From CADEFQ01 sp035342635 (GTDB lineage Bacteria > Pseudomonadota > Gammaproteobacteria > Steroidobacterales > Steroidobacteraceae), in NCBI GenBank assembly GCA_035342635.1, contig DAOQXO010000004.1, positions 1 to 55,403 of the forward strand: DNA of 55,403 bases, in the 5' to 3' direction. A program made the position numbers and the translations under genes. Each line of letters begins with the position of its first letter. Positions within the stretch are counted from its first letter, which is position 1. Positions 1 to 8,238 of the stretch are shown here, one piece after another. Under the pieces are notes generated by a model. That model did not search any database. It worked only from the letters and a program-made list of their open reading frames with translations, and was not told where the DNA came from.

Positions 1-24
1 GTGGACCGCATCGGCAAGGGGGAG

Positions 25-210
25 TTATCCTGCGCCAGCGATCCGCGCTTCAGGACTAACGCCGATCGTGTCCGCAATCGCCGCCGGCGTGGCCGGCCGC
101 GGCGTGATGCGGGTCACCGCATCGCCCGGCATGGCGCCGGTATCGACATCGACCAGGCCTGCCTTGATCGAAGAGCCGCCCACATCGATGCCGAGGTACC
201 AGCGTGCCAT
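25..210 (-). pseudogene. ROK-family sugar kinase, N-terminal fragment ending at an early stop
   Basis: From the ATG at 210 the product begins MARWYLGIDVGGSSIKAGLV, the phosphate-1 (ATP-binding) motif of ROK/polyphosphate-glucokinase-like kinases. The following PRPATPAAIADTI also matches the usual start of that family. The frame then meets a TAA after 61 codons, whereas ROK kinases are about 250-320 residues, so the ATP- and sugar-binding parts are missing. No other frame in the remaining 24 bases clearly restores the family pattern. The start lies 7 bases after the potI stop, so it reads as the last gene of the pot operon. It may be a true nonsense or frameshift mutation, or an assembly error near the sequence edge. 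Confidence 0.55.
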
Positions 211-217
211 GGGCTGG

Positions 218-1075
218 CTACTTGTTGTTGGCTGCGGCCGCCATCTGCATCTCACGCTCGCGGCGGCGCTCCTGCCGGCGCATCCAGACCGCCGATATAG
301 CCACGCCGACCGCCACGATCAGCACCATGATGGTTGCCAGTGCATTGACGTCGGGACTCACGCCGAGACGCACCTTCGAGAAGACCACCATCGGCAGTGT
401 CGTGGAACCGGGACCGGCGACGAACTGCGATACGACCACGTCGTCCCACGAGAGCGTGAACGCGAGCAGCCAGCCGGAGAGTATCGCCGGCACGATCAGC
501 GGCAGCGTAATGCGGAAGAACACCTTCGCCGGTTTCGCACCGAGGTCGAGCGCGGCCTCCTCCAGCGAATTGTCGAAGCCCGCGAGGCGCGACTGCACGA
601 CGATCGTGACATAGGCCATCGAGAATGTGATGTGCGCGATCGTGATGGTGGTGGCGTCGCGCGTGGCCGGCCAGCCGATGAGCTGCTGCAGGGCAACGAA
701 CAGCAGCAGCAGCGACAGGCCGGTGATCACCTCGGGCATGACGAGCGGCGCGGTGGTCATGCCCGAGAGCATCGCGCGACCGCGGAACGGCCCGAAGCGC
801 GCGAGCACCAGGCCGGCGAGCGTGCCGAGGATCACGGCGCCGGTCGCCGTCATCGCCGCAATGCGGACCGACAGCCATGCCGCGCCGAGAATCTGGTCGT
901 TCCTGAACAATTCGCCGTACCACTTGAGCGTCGGCGAATTCGGCGCGTCCCACACGGTGACGAGGCGCGAGTTGTTGAACGAAAAGAAGATCATCGACAC
1001 GATCGGGATGTAGAGGAATGCGAGGCCGATCCACAGGCCAGTCTTCGAGAACCAGTGCCTGCCCCGCAGCCTCAT
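218..1075 (-). CDS. potI: Putrescine/spermidine ABC transporter, inner-membrane permease PotI
   Basis: The 285-residue protein has an N-terminal membrane segment (about 12-32), further hydrophobic helices, and the binding-protein-dependent permease EAA loop (EEAALDLGAKPAKVFFRITLPL), where the ATPase docks. Length and motif match PotI/PotC-type permeases. It pairs with PotH to form the membrane channel for polyamine uptake. It overlaps the end of potH by 4 bases (ATGA at 1072-1075), so the two are translationally coupled. Substrate is inferred from the adjacent polyamine-degradation genes; spermidine import cannot be excluded. Confidence 0.93.
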   Translation of the reverse strand: MRLRGRHWFSKTGLWIGLAFLYIPIVSMIFFSFNNSRLVTVWDAPNSPTLKWYGELFRNDQILGAAWLSVRIAAMTATGAVILGTLAGLVLARFGPFRGRAMLSGMTTAPLVMPEVITGLSLLLLFVALQQLIGWPATRDATTITIAHITFSMAYVTIVVQSRLAGFDNSLEEAALDLGAKPAKVFFRITLPLIVPAILSGWLLAFTLSWDDVVVSQFVAGPGSTTLPMVVFSKVRLGVSPDVNALATIMVLIVAVGVAISAVWMRRQERRREREMQMAAAANNK

Positions 1076-2073
1076 TTGGAACCCGCCAGTTCACGCGCCT
1101 GGTAGCGCTGGAAAACCATGATCGGGACCATCAGGAACAGCAGCATCGCGATCGCGACGGCGCTCGCCACCGGCCAGTCGCGGTTGGCGAAGAACTCGTC
1201 GGACAGCACCCGGCCGATCATCAGCTGGTCGGAGCTGCCGAGCAGCGACGGGATCACGTATTCGCCGACCGCAGGGATGAACACCAGCAGCGAACCCGCG
1301 ACGATGCCGGGCACCGACAGCGGCAGCGTGATGCGCAGGAAGGACACGATCGGGTTGGCACCGAGGTCGGCGGCGGCCTCGAGCAGCGTGTGGTCGTGCT
1401 TCTCGAGGTTCGAATACAGCGGCAGGATCATGAACGGCAGATACGAGTACACGATGCCGATGAACACCGCAAAGTCGGTCTGCATCATCGTGATCGGCGT
1501 ATCGATGACACCGGCCCAAATCAGGAAATTGTTGATCACGCCGTTGTTCTTCAGCAGACCGATCCAGGCGTAGACGCGCAGCAGGAACGAGGTCCAGAAC
1601 GGCAGGATGATCAGCATCAGATAGAGGTTGCGGGTCGCCGGGGTCGAACGCGCGATGGCGTAGGCCATCGGATAGGCGAGCAGCAGGCAGAATACCGTCG
1701 AGATCGCCGCCACCTTGAGCGAGTAGAGATATGAACTGATGTACAGGTCGTCGGTGAGCAGGAACAGGTAGTTGCCGAAATTCAGCCTGATATCGACCGC
1801 CTTGTCGGAGACGAACTCCCAAAGCGGTGCGTACGGCGGCATCGCGAGCCGCACTTCCGAGAACGAGATCTTGAAAACGATGATGAACGGGACCAGGAAG
1901 AACAGCAGCAGCCACAGATAGGGCACCGCGATCACGAGCCGCTTGCCGGCCCAGTTGTGCCGCATGTACTGGGTCCAGCGGGGCGGACCGAAGCGGAAGA
2001 ACAGATGCCACCACGGACCCAGCCTCCCGGTCAGCAGGCGGGTCGACGGTATCGGCGGGGGCAGTCGCGGCAT
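1072..2073 (-). CDS. potH: Putrescine/spermidine ABC transporter, inner-membrane permease PotH
   Basis: The 333-residue integral membrane protein has a cytoplasmic N-terminal extension of about 50 residues, a first membrane helix (LVIAVPYLWLLLFFLVPFII) and the EAA loop EAAADLGANPIVSFLRITLP. This is the second permease of the PotFGHI importer. The ATG at 2073 is 13 bases from the potG stop. Translation could instead begin at an internal Met near residue 37, which would remove the unusual Pro-rich N terminus, but the longer form is typical for PotH. Substrate specificity is inferred from context. Confidence 0.92.
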   Translation of the reverse strand: MPRLPPPIPSTRLLTGRLGPWWHLFFRFGPPRWTQYMRHNWAGKRLVIAVPYLWLLLFFLVPFIIVFKISFSEVRLAMPPYAPLWEFVSDKAVDIRLNFGNYLFLLTDDLYISSYLYSLKVAAISTVFCLLLAYPMAYAIARSTPATRNLYLMLIILPFWTSFLLRVYAWIGLLKNNGVINNFLIWAGVIDTPITMMQTDFAVFIGIVYSYLPFMILPLYSNLEKHDHTLLEAAADLGANPIVSFLRITLPLSVPGIVAGSLLVFIPAVGEYVIPSLLGSSDQLMIGRVLSDEFFANRDWPVASAVAIAMLLFLMVPIMVFQRYQARELAGSK

Positions 2074-2086
2074 GGTCTGCGGTCCG

Positions 2087-3232
2087 CTATTGCGAGAGCA
2101 CCACGGGGCTCGAAGCGTGCCAGCTCAGGTACACCTGCTCGTCCCACAGGATGCGCTCGTCGTCGGACAGCCGCTCGATGTTGGGCATGGTGACCCGCAC
2201 GATCTTGCCCGACTCGATCTGCACGAGGTAGATCGACAGGTCGCCCATGTAGGCGATCTCCTTGACGATACCCCTGACACAGTTCTCGCTGGCATCGGCC
2301 GGCGCGGCGCGCGAAATGTTGATCTTCTCCGGCCGGATCGCCGCCCAGACGATCGCGCCCGGCGCCGCGCTGATTCCATGGTCGACATACACGACGCCGC
2401 CCAGCTCCTGCGAACGGATGCGCACGCGATCGGGCAGGTCCTCGATCAGGTGGCCCTCAAAGGTGTTGACCGAGCCGATGAAATCGGCGACGAAGCGCGT
2501 GCCCGGGAACTCGTAGATCTCGCTCGGCGTGCCGATCTGCACGATCTCGCCGCGGTTCATCACCCCGATGCGCGACGCGAGGGTCATCGCCTCTTCCTGG
2601 TCGTGCGTGACCACCACGAAGGTGACGCCGAGGCGCTCCTGGATGTTGATCAGTTCGAACTGGGTCTGCTCGCGCAGCTTCTTGTCGAGCGCGCCGAGCG
2701 GCTCATCGAGCAGCAGCAGCTTCGGGCGCTTGGCGAGCGAGCGTGCGAGTGCGACGCGCTGGCGCTGTCCGCCGGAGAGCTGGTGCGGCTTGCGCTGCGC
2801 GAACTCGCCCATCTTGACGATCTCGAGAATCTCCCCGACCCGCTGCGCGATCTCGGCCTTCGGCAGCTTCTCCTGCTCGAGTCCGAACGCCACGTTCTTC
2901 GCCACGGTCATGTGGGGGAACAGGGCGTAGGACTGGAACATCATGTTGGTCGGCCGCTCGTAGGGCGGCGTCTCGGCCATGTCCTTGCCGTCGATCAGAA
3001 TGCGGCCGGAACTCGGCTCCTCGAAGCCGGCCAGCATGCGCAGCAGCGTCGTCTTGCCGCAGCCCGAGCCGCCGAGCAGGCAGAAGATCTCGTGCTGGTA
3101 GATCTTCAGGGAGACGTTGTTGACCGCGACAAAGTCGCCGAAGCGCTTCGTGACGTTCTGGAGTTCGACATAAGCCCTGGCAGACGGATCGCGCCAGGGC
3201 TCGACCTTCTTGTCGTTGCGTCGTTCGGCCAC
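2087..3232 (-). CDS. potG: Polyamine ABC transporter ATP-binding protein PotG
   Basis: The 381-residue ATPase carries a Walker A (GGSGCGKTT), an ABC signature (LSGGQRQRVALARSLA), a Walker B (LLLLDEPLGALD) and a switch His (VTHDQEEA), followed by a C-terminal TOBE regulatory domain (about 290-365). It energises polyamine import with PotH and PotI. The start is a GTG at 3232 with GGAAGG six bases upstream on the minus strand, and that ribosome site sits directly after the potF-potG stem-loop. All catalytic motifs are intact. Confidence 0.95.
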   Translation of the reverse strand: MAERRNDKKVEPWRDPSARAYVELQNVTKRFGDFVAVNNVSLKIYQHEIFCLLGGSGCGKTTLLRMLAGFEEPSSGRILIDGKDMAETPPYERPTNMMFQSYALFPHMTVAKNVAFGLEQEKLPKAEIAQRVGEILEIVKMGEFAQRKPHQLSGGQRQRVALARSLAKRPKLLLLDEPLGALDKKLREQTQFELINIQERLGVTFVVVTHDQEEAMTLASRIGVMNRGEIVQIGTPSEIYEFPGTRFVADFIGSVNTFEGHLIEDLPDRVRIRSQELGGVVYVDHGISAAPGAIVWAAIRPEKINISRAAPADASENCVRGIVKEIAYMGDLSIYLVQIESGKIVRVTMPNIERLSDDERILWDEQVYLSWHASSPVVLSQ

Positions 3233-3244
3233 GGGCAGCCTTCC

Positions 3245-3269
3245 GGGGCGGGCGCTATGCGCCCGCCCC
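3245..3269 (-). repeat. Perfect intercistronic stem-loop between potF and potG
   Basis: An 11-base stem made wholly of G and C (GGGGCGGGCGC pairing with GCGCCCGCCCC) closes on a three-base loop. It lies 11 bases after the potF stop and just before the potG ribosome site. There is no U-run, so it is not a standard terminator. A hairpin here, after the periplasmic binding-protein gene, usually protects the upstream message from 3' exonucleases or gives partial termination, so PotF is made in excess over the membrane parts. That role is inferred. Confidence 0.75.
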
Positions 3270-3280
3270 TTGTGCGATTG

Positions 3281-4435
3281 TTATTTTCCGGTCTTGAAGC
3301 GGGTCCAGCTGCGGGTCAGCTGGCGCGTGAACTCCGCACTCTCGGCCAGATCGGGCACGATCTTGGCCATCACTTCCGGCGTCGGGTAGATCGACACGTC
3401 GCCCTTGACCGAATCATCGATCATCGGCAGCGCGGCGGCATTGTTGCTCGCGAAGTTGATGTAGTTGGTGTTCTTCGCGGCAACCTCGGGACGCATCATG
3501 TAATCGATGAAGATGTAGGCGTTCTTGACATGCTTCGCATCCTTCGGGATCGCGAAGTTGTCGAAGAACGCGATCGCACCCTCCTTCGGGATGTTGTACG
3601 CGATCGTAATGCCCTTCTCGGCCTCCGCCGCGCGGTCGCGGGACTGCAGCACATCGCCGCTCCAGCCCAGCGCCAGGCAGATCTCGCCGTTGGCGAGGTC
3701 GTCGATGTACTTCGACGAGTTCACGTAGCGCACGTACGGCCGTATCTTCATCAGCACGTCTTCGGCGGCCTGCAGGTCCTCGGGCTTCTCGCTGTTGGCG
3801 TCGCGGCCGAGGTAGATCAGCACGGTGCCGATGACTTCCGAGGGCGCGTCGAGCAGCGTGACCCCGCAGTCCTTGAACTTCGAGACGACCGCCGGATCGT
3901 AGAACATGCGCCAGCTGTCGACCGGTGCATCGGGCATCGCGGCGGCGATCTTCTCGACGTTGTAGCCAACGCCCGAGGTGCCCCACATGTAGTTCACCGA
4001 ATGCTCGTTGCCCGGATCGTGCAGCGCCACGCGCTCGGTGATCACCGGATCGGCGTTGACGAGGTTCGGGATCTTCGACTTGTCGAGCGGCATGAACACG
4101 CCCGCCTTGATCTGACGCTCGAGGAACGACGCGGACGGCACGACCACGTCATAGCCGGTGCTGCCCGCGAGCAGCTTGGTCTCGAGCACCTCGTTCGAAT
4201 CGAACACGTCGTAGTTGACCTTGATGCCGGTTTCCGCCTCGAATTCCGGGATCACGGACTCCTCGATGTAGTCCGACCAGTTGTAGACGTTGAGGATCTT
4301 TTCCTCGTCGGTGTCGAGCGCGCCCGGTGCCGCCGCATCGGCCGCCGGCGCAGCTTCCCCTGACGGCTTGCCGCCGCAGGCGACGACAAACGCCGCGGTG
4401 GCGCCCAACACGAGTAGACGTAGTGAGATGGACAT
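3281..4435 (-). CDS. potF: Periplasmic putrescine-binding protein PotF
   Basis: The protein is about 384 residues. It starts with a signal ending in a lipobox-like LGATAAFVVACG, so it is probably anchored as a lipoprotein, followed by a low-complexity Ala/Pro linker and the PotD/PotF fold (ILNVYNWSDYIEESVIPEFE). It would deliver polyamine to PotHI. The ATG at 4435 has AGGGGG seven bases upstream and is preferred over the in-frame TTG two codons earlier. E. coli PotF is soluble, so the Cys after the signal is a small departure. It is the first gene of the pot segment and is followed by a strong stem-loop. Confidence 0.93.
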   Translation of the reverse strand: MSISLRLLVLGATAAFVVACGGKPSGEAAPAADAAAPGALDTDEEKILNVYNWSDYIEESVIPEFEAETGIKVNYDVFDSNEVLETKLLAGSTGYDVVVPSASFLERQIKAGVFMPLDKSKIPNLVNADPVITERVALHDPGNEHSVNYMWGTSGVGYNVEKIAAAMPDAPVDSWRMFYDPAVVSKFKDCGVTLLDAPSEVIGTVLIYLGRDANSEKPEDLQAAEDVLMKIRPYVRYVNSSKYIDDLANGEICLALGWSGDVLQSRDRAAEAEKGITIAYNIPKEGAIAFFDNFAIPKDAKHVKNAYIFIDYMMRPEVAAKNTNYINFASNNAAALPMIDDSVKGDVSIYPTPEVMAKIVPDLAESAEFTRQLTRSWTRFKTGK

Positions 4436-4460
4436 ATGCAAACCCCCTGTGGCCGGCCCG

Positions 4461-4476
4461 CCAGTTATATAACAGG
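4461..4476. promoter_or_regulatory. Palindrome upstream of potF
   Basis: CCAGTTATATAACAGG is a 16-base inverted repeat with one mismatched pair and a perfect GTTATATAAC core. It lies 25 bases upstream of the potF start in the 63-base gap after the aminotransferase gene. AT-rich sequence is rare in this window, so it could be a -10 region or an operator giving potF its own promoter. I could not identify a matching -35 hexamer. Confidence 0.35.
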
Positions 4477-4498
4477 CGTAGCCGATATCATAGCGCCG

Positions 4499-5875
4499 TT
4501 ACGACCAGCCTTCCCGGGCGATCACTGCCGCCGTCTGGTCGAGCGCGCGAGCGAGGCGCGCCACCAGTTCATCAATCTCGGCCGGCGTGATCACGAGCGG
4601 CGGAGCGCAGATCATCGTGTCGCGCACCGCCCGCGAAACCACCCCGTTCGCGACGCACAGGTCGCGGCACACGGTCCCCACCTCGCCCCGGTTCCCGAAG
4701 AAGCGTCGCGACGGCTTCTCCGGCACGAGTTCGAGGGCGCCGAGCAGCCCGACGGTGCGCACTTCGCCCACCAGCGGGTGGTCCGCAAGGCTGCGCAAAC
4801 GGGTGGCGAAGTGGGCGGCCAGGCTGTCGCGCACGCGCTCGACGACCTGCTCGCGACGCATGATGTCGATGTTGGCGACCGCGACCGCGCAGGCAGCCGG
4901 GTGCCCCGAATAGGTAAAGCCGTGATAGAACTCGCCGCCCTCGGCGATCAGCACTTCCGCGACGCGATCGGCCACCATCAGGCCGCCGATCGGCAGGTAA
5001 CCCGAGGACATGGCCTTGGCGATCGGCATCAGGTCGGGGCGGGTCCCGAAATGCTCGCAGCCGAACCAGCGGCCGGTGCGGCCGAAACCGCAGATCACCT
5101 CGTCCGACACCAGCAGGATCCCGTAGTGGTCGCAGATGCGCTGGATCTCCGGCCAGTAGGTCTCCGGCGGAATGATCACGCCGCCGGCGCCCTGCACCGG
5201 CTCGCCGATGAACGCGGCCACCCGCCGCGGCCCGATCTCCTCGATCCTGTCGGCGAGCTCGCGCGCCGTGCGCAGGCCGAACTCCGCCGGCGAGAGATCC
5301 CCGCCGCGCTCGAACCAGTAGGGCTGATTGATGTGCACGATGCCCGGGATCGGCAGGCCGCCCTGCTCGTGCATCGGCTGCATGCCGCCGAGCGACGCGC
5401 CGGCGACGGTGCTGCCGTGGTAGCCGTTCCAGCGGCCGATGATCACGTTGCGCCCCGGCTCGCCGCGCAGCTGCCAGTAGCGGCGCACGAGCCGCACCAT
5501 CGTATCGTTCGCCTCGCTGCCCGAGCCGGTGAGGAAGACGCGGTTGAATTGCGGCGGAGTGATCTCGGCGAGCCGCTGCGCCAGCGCGATCGCCGGCGGC
5601 GTCGCGCACTGGAAGAAGCTGTTGTAGTACGGCAGCTCGAGCATCTGCCGGTAGGCGGCCTCGGCCAGCTCCTTGCGGCCATAGCCGAGCGCCACGCACC
5701 ACAGGCCCGCCATGCCGTCGAGGATGCGGTTGCCGTCCGAATCGGTCAGCCACACGCCGTCGGCGCTCGTCACCACGCGGGCGCCACGGGCGGCGAGCTG
5801 CTTGTAGTCGGTGAAGGGGTGCAGGTAGTGGGCGGAATCCAGCTGCTGCAACTCGGCGGTGGATGGCGACGGCAT
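4499..5875 (-). CDS. spuC: Putrescine:pyruvate (or 2-oxoglutarate) aminotransferase, SpuC-like
   Basis: The 458-residue class-III PLP aminotransferase has the N-terminal HYLHPFTDYKQL seen in polyamine/omega-amine transaminases, the WNGYHGST cofactor motif, SDEVICGFGRTG, and the catalytic Lys in LMPIAKAMSSGYLP. It would convert putrescine to 4-aminobutanal, a route parallel to gamma-glutamylation. The ATG at 5875 has GGAG five bases upstream; the longer open frame beyond it is Arg-rich shadow sequence. It lies 32 bases after puuA in the same direction and before potF. Cadaverine or another diamine could also be a substrate. Confidence 0.88.
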   Translation of the reverse strand: MPSPSTAELQQLDSAHYLHPFTDYKQLAARGARVVTSADGVWLTDSDGNRILDGMAGLWCVALGYGRKELAEAAYRQMLELPYYNSFFQCATPPAIALAQRLAEITPPQFNRVFLTGSGSEANDTMVRLVRRYWQLRGEPGRNVIIGRWNGYHGSTVAGASLGGMQPMHEQGGLPIPGIVHINQPYWFERGGDLSPAEFGLRTARELADRIEEIGPRRVAAFIGEPVQGAGGVIIPPETYWPEIQRICDHYGILLVSDEVICGFGRTGRWFGCEHFGTRPDLMPIAKAMSSGYLPIGGLMVADRVAEVLIAEGGEFYHGFTYSGHPAACAVAVANIDIMRREQVVERVRDSLAAHFATRLRSLADHPLVGEVRTVGLLGALELVPEKPSRRFFGNRGEVGTVCRDLCVANGVVSRAVRDTMICAPPLVITPAEIDELVARLARALDQTAAVIAREGWS

Positions 5876-5907
5876 TGGCACTCCGGGGACTGGCGGAACT
5901 CGGTCCT

Positions 5908-7248
5908 TCAAACGTTGAGCAGCAGGTGTTCCCGCTCCCAGGAACTGATCACCTGCAGGAACACCTCGTATTCCGATTCCTTGACGATGGTGAATGCGTT
6001 GACGAACTTGTCGCCCAGCACGCGGATCAGCGGCGCGCACTCGCGCAGCTTGCGGATGCCGTCGTCGAGCGAGCGCGGCAGCTGGAACGGCAGGTCGTGC
6101 GCGCTGACGGCGATCGGCTCGGAGGGCTCGAGGCCCTCGATCATGCCGAGGTAGCCGCAGGCGAGCGACGCGGCGATCGCGATGTACGGGTTCGCGTCCG
6201 CGCCGGACAGGCGGTTCTCGATGCGCCGCGATGCCGGGTCGGACATCGGCACGCGCAGTCCCGCGGTGCGGTTGTCGTAGCCCCACTGCACGTTGATCGG
6301 CGCGGTCTGGAAACGCGTGATGCGCCGGTACGAGTTCACGTTCGGCGCGAGCAGCGCCATCGCGAACGGCAGGTACTTCTGCAAGCCGGCGATGTGCGAG
6401 AAGAACAGCTTGCTCGGGGTCCCGTCCTCGTTCGAAAAGACGTTACGGCCGCTCTTGCGATCGACGATGCTCTGGTGGATGTGCATCGCGCTGCCCGGCT
6501 CCTTGGCGTGCGGCTTGGCCATGAACGTCGCGTACATCTTGTGGCGCAGCGCCGCCTCGCGCGCCGTGCGCTTGAACAGGAACGCCTGGTCCGCGAGGTC
6601 GAGCGGATTGCCGTGCAGCAGGTTGATCTCCATCTGCGCCGGGCCGTCCTCGTGGATCAGCGTGTCGATCTCGATGTCCTGGTCCTCGCAGAACTGGTAC
6701 ATGTCGTCGAACATCGGGTCGAATTCGTTGACCGCGGCAATGCTGTACGACTGCCGGCCGGGCTCCGAGCGGCCCGAGCGGCCGATCGGCGGTTTCAGCT
6801 GGTAGTCGGCGTCGGCGTTCGGCTCGACGAGGTAGAACTCGAGTTCGGGGGCGACCACCGCCTCCCAGCCGCGTTCGGCGTACAGCTCGATGATCTGGCG
6901 CAGCACATGGCGCGGCGCCATGGTGACGCGGCGGCCGTCGGCGTAGAAACAGTCGTGGATCACCTGTGCGGTCGGCTCGGCGGTCCACGGCACGCGGCGC
7001 ACGGTCTTCGGGTCGGCACGCAGCACGATGTCGATCTCGGCCGGGCTCATCGCCGTTTCCGGGTGGATCGGATAATCGCCGGTCACGGTCTGCAGGAAGA
7101 TGCTCTCCGGCAGACGCATGCCCCCCTCCTCAGCGAACTTGGCCGCCGGCATCACCTTGCCGCGCGCGATGCCCGCCATGTCCGGAATGATCGCCTCGAC
7201 CTCCGAGATGCCGTGGTCACGAAAGAACTGCTGAATCTCACCCGCCAT
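5908..7248 (-). CDS. puuA: Gamma-glutamylputrescine synthetase (glutamine-synthetase fold)
   Basis: The 446-residue protein has the glutamine-synthetase beta-grasp and catalytic domains. Visible motifs are the metal/glutamate site (APELEFYLVE, EDGPAQMEINL), the ATP/metal His segment GSAMHIHQS, NSYRRITRFQTAP, and the C-terminal ENRLSGADANPY. It would ligate glutamate to putrescine with ATP, the first step of the Puu pathway. The ATG at 7248 lies three bases after the puuD stop. It lacks the adenylylation loop of GlnA, as expected for PuuA/SpuI relatives. Confidence 0.9.
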   Translation of the reverse strand: MAGEIQQFFRDHGISEVEAIIPDMAGIARGKVMPAAKFAEEGGMRLPESIFLQTVTGDYPIHPETAMSPAEIDIVLRADPKTVRRVPWTAEPTAQVIHDCFYADGRRVTMAPRHVLRQIIELYAERGWEAVVAPELEFYLVEPNADADYQLKPPIGRSGRSEPGRQSYSIAAVNEFDPMFDDMYQFCEDQDIEIDTLIHEDGPAQMEINLLHGNPLDLADQAFLFKRTAREAALRHKMYATFMAKPHAKEPGSAMHIHQSIVDRKSGRNVFSNEDGTPSKLFFSHIAGLQKYLPFAMALLAPNVNSYRRITRFQTAPINVQWGYDNRTAGLRVPMSDPASRRIENRLSGADANPYIAIAASLACGYLGMIEGLEPSEPIAVSAHDLPFQLPRSLDDGIRKLRECAPLIRVLGDKFVNAFTIVKESEYEVFLQVISSWEREHLLLNV

Positions 7249-7251
7249 AAA

Positions 7252-8013
7252 TCACCGTTGCCTGCCCTGGGCGCGCACTGCGCTCGCGGCGCCGAACGCC
7301 GCGAACAGTGCACGCGAGAATGAATTGCCCATCACCTGCCACTCGGGATGCCATTGCACCGCGAGCGCGAACGCCGGCGCGTCCTCGACACGAAAGCCCT
7401 CGATCAATCCGTCGGGGGCGCGCGCCTCGATCGCGAGCCCGGGCCCGAGCCGCTGCACGCCCTGGGAGTGCAGCGAATTGACCCGGATCCGGTCGCTGTC
7501 CGTGAGCGACCGCAGTACGCCACCGGCAATGAGCTCGACGTCGTGCGCCGGTGCGTACTGCACCTCGAGCGGCTGCGTCTTGTCCTCGCGATGGTCCATG
7601 TATCCCTGCTGCTCCTGCACCCGCTGCCAGAGCGTACCGCCGTACGCGACGTTCATTTCCTGGAAACCGCGGCACAGTCCGAGAACCGGGATGCCCTGCC
7701 CGACCGCCAGCGGTATCAGCGGCAGCGTGGTCGCATCGCGCGCCGCGTCGTGTTCGGTCCCGGGCACACTCGCCGGTCCCGAGTAATGATGCGGCTCCAC
7801 GTTCGACGGCGAGCCGGTGAACAACAAGCCGTCGATGCTCGCGAACAACTCGCCGGCGTCGATCTCTGCACCGAGCGCCGGCACCAGCAACGGCAGTGCG
7901 TCGGCGGCATCGACGACGGCGCGGATATATTTCTCGCCGACCGCGTGGAACGGATGCGCCCCGAGCATGCGCCGATCTGCGGGGATGCCGATCACTGGAC
8001 GCCGCTTCGCCAT
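7252..8013 (-). CDS. puuD: Gamma-glutamyl-GABA hydrolase PuuD
   Basis: The 253-residue class-I glutamine-amidotransferase-like (peptidase C26) protein has the nucleophile in GLCRGFQEMN and the catalytic His-Glu in AVQWHPEWQ. It would release GABA and glutamate from gamma-glutamyl-GABA, the last step of the Puu route. It is the first gene of the minus-strand set puuD-puuA-spuC-potFGHI and starts at an ATG preceded by a weak AGG. Its promoter must lie in the divergent gap up to 8238. Confidence 0.92.
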   Translation of the reverse strand: MAKRRPVIGIPADRRMLGAHPFHAVGEKYIRAVVDAADALPLLVPALGAEIDAGELFASIDGLLFTGSPSNVEPHHYSGPASVPGTEHDAARDATTLPLIPLAVGQGIPVLGLCRGFQEMNVAYGGTLWQRVQEQQGYMDHREDKTQPLEVQYAPAHDVELIAGGVLRSLTDSDRIRVNSLHSQGVQRLGPGLAIEARAPDGLIEGFRVEDAPAFALAVQWHPEWQVMGNSFSRALFAAFGAASAVRAQGRQR

Positions 8014-8033
8014 CGGACTACCTGGTCATCGAT

Positions 8034-8051
8034 TGTTTAGAATATTGAACA
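8034..8051. promoter_or_regulatory. Candidate PuuR operator in the puuD / puuA2 divergent promoter
   Basis: TGTTTAGAATATTGAACA is an imperfect inverted repeat (six of nine base pairs) 20 bases upstream of puuD, inside the 225-base divergent gap. Right-justified against the E. coli PuuR recognition sequence as I remember it (AAAATATAATGAACA), 10 of 15 positions agree. A related sequence beginning with the same TGTTTAG occurs next to puuR at 16548. The regulator assignment is inferred from this sharing and the gene context. Confidence 0.55.
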
Positions 8052-8089
8052 CGCGGCGATTCCCGGCCCCGTGCCTGTCCATTAGACCA

Positions 8090-8113
8090 CACCTTCCGGG
8101 AGGCCGGATGGTG
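8090..8113 (+). repeat. Stem-loop in the puuD / puuA2 intergenic region
   Basis: CACCTTCCGG and CCGGATGGTG form a 10-base stem with one mismatch around a GAGG loop. It lies 125 bases upstream of the plus-strand puuA2 gene. No U-run follows, so termination is unlikely. It may be a leader structure, a second regulator site, or chance in GC-rich DNA. Confidence 0.35.
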
Positions 8114-8238
8114 CAAAGCACTATCGGGGTATTAGCCCCTGCCCGGCCGCCACCTGATTTGCCGCGCACGCGCACTGGCGCATAAGCTTGCGACCCGGCT
8201 GCCCATGGAGGGTGTCCGAAATCCTAAACGAGGTATCG

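Noticed and set aside
1943..4363. An 806-codon plus-strand frame across potH, potG and potF
   Set aside because: It spans several clear minus-strand genes and has shadow composition with no recognisable domain.
4499..6286. A 595-codon form of the putrescine aminotransferase
   Set aside because: The extra N terminus overlaps puuA and is Arg-rich shadow. The ATG at 5875 has a good ribosome site.
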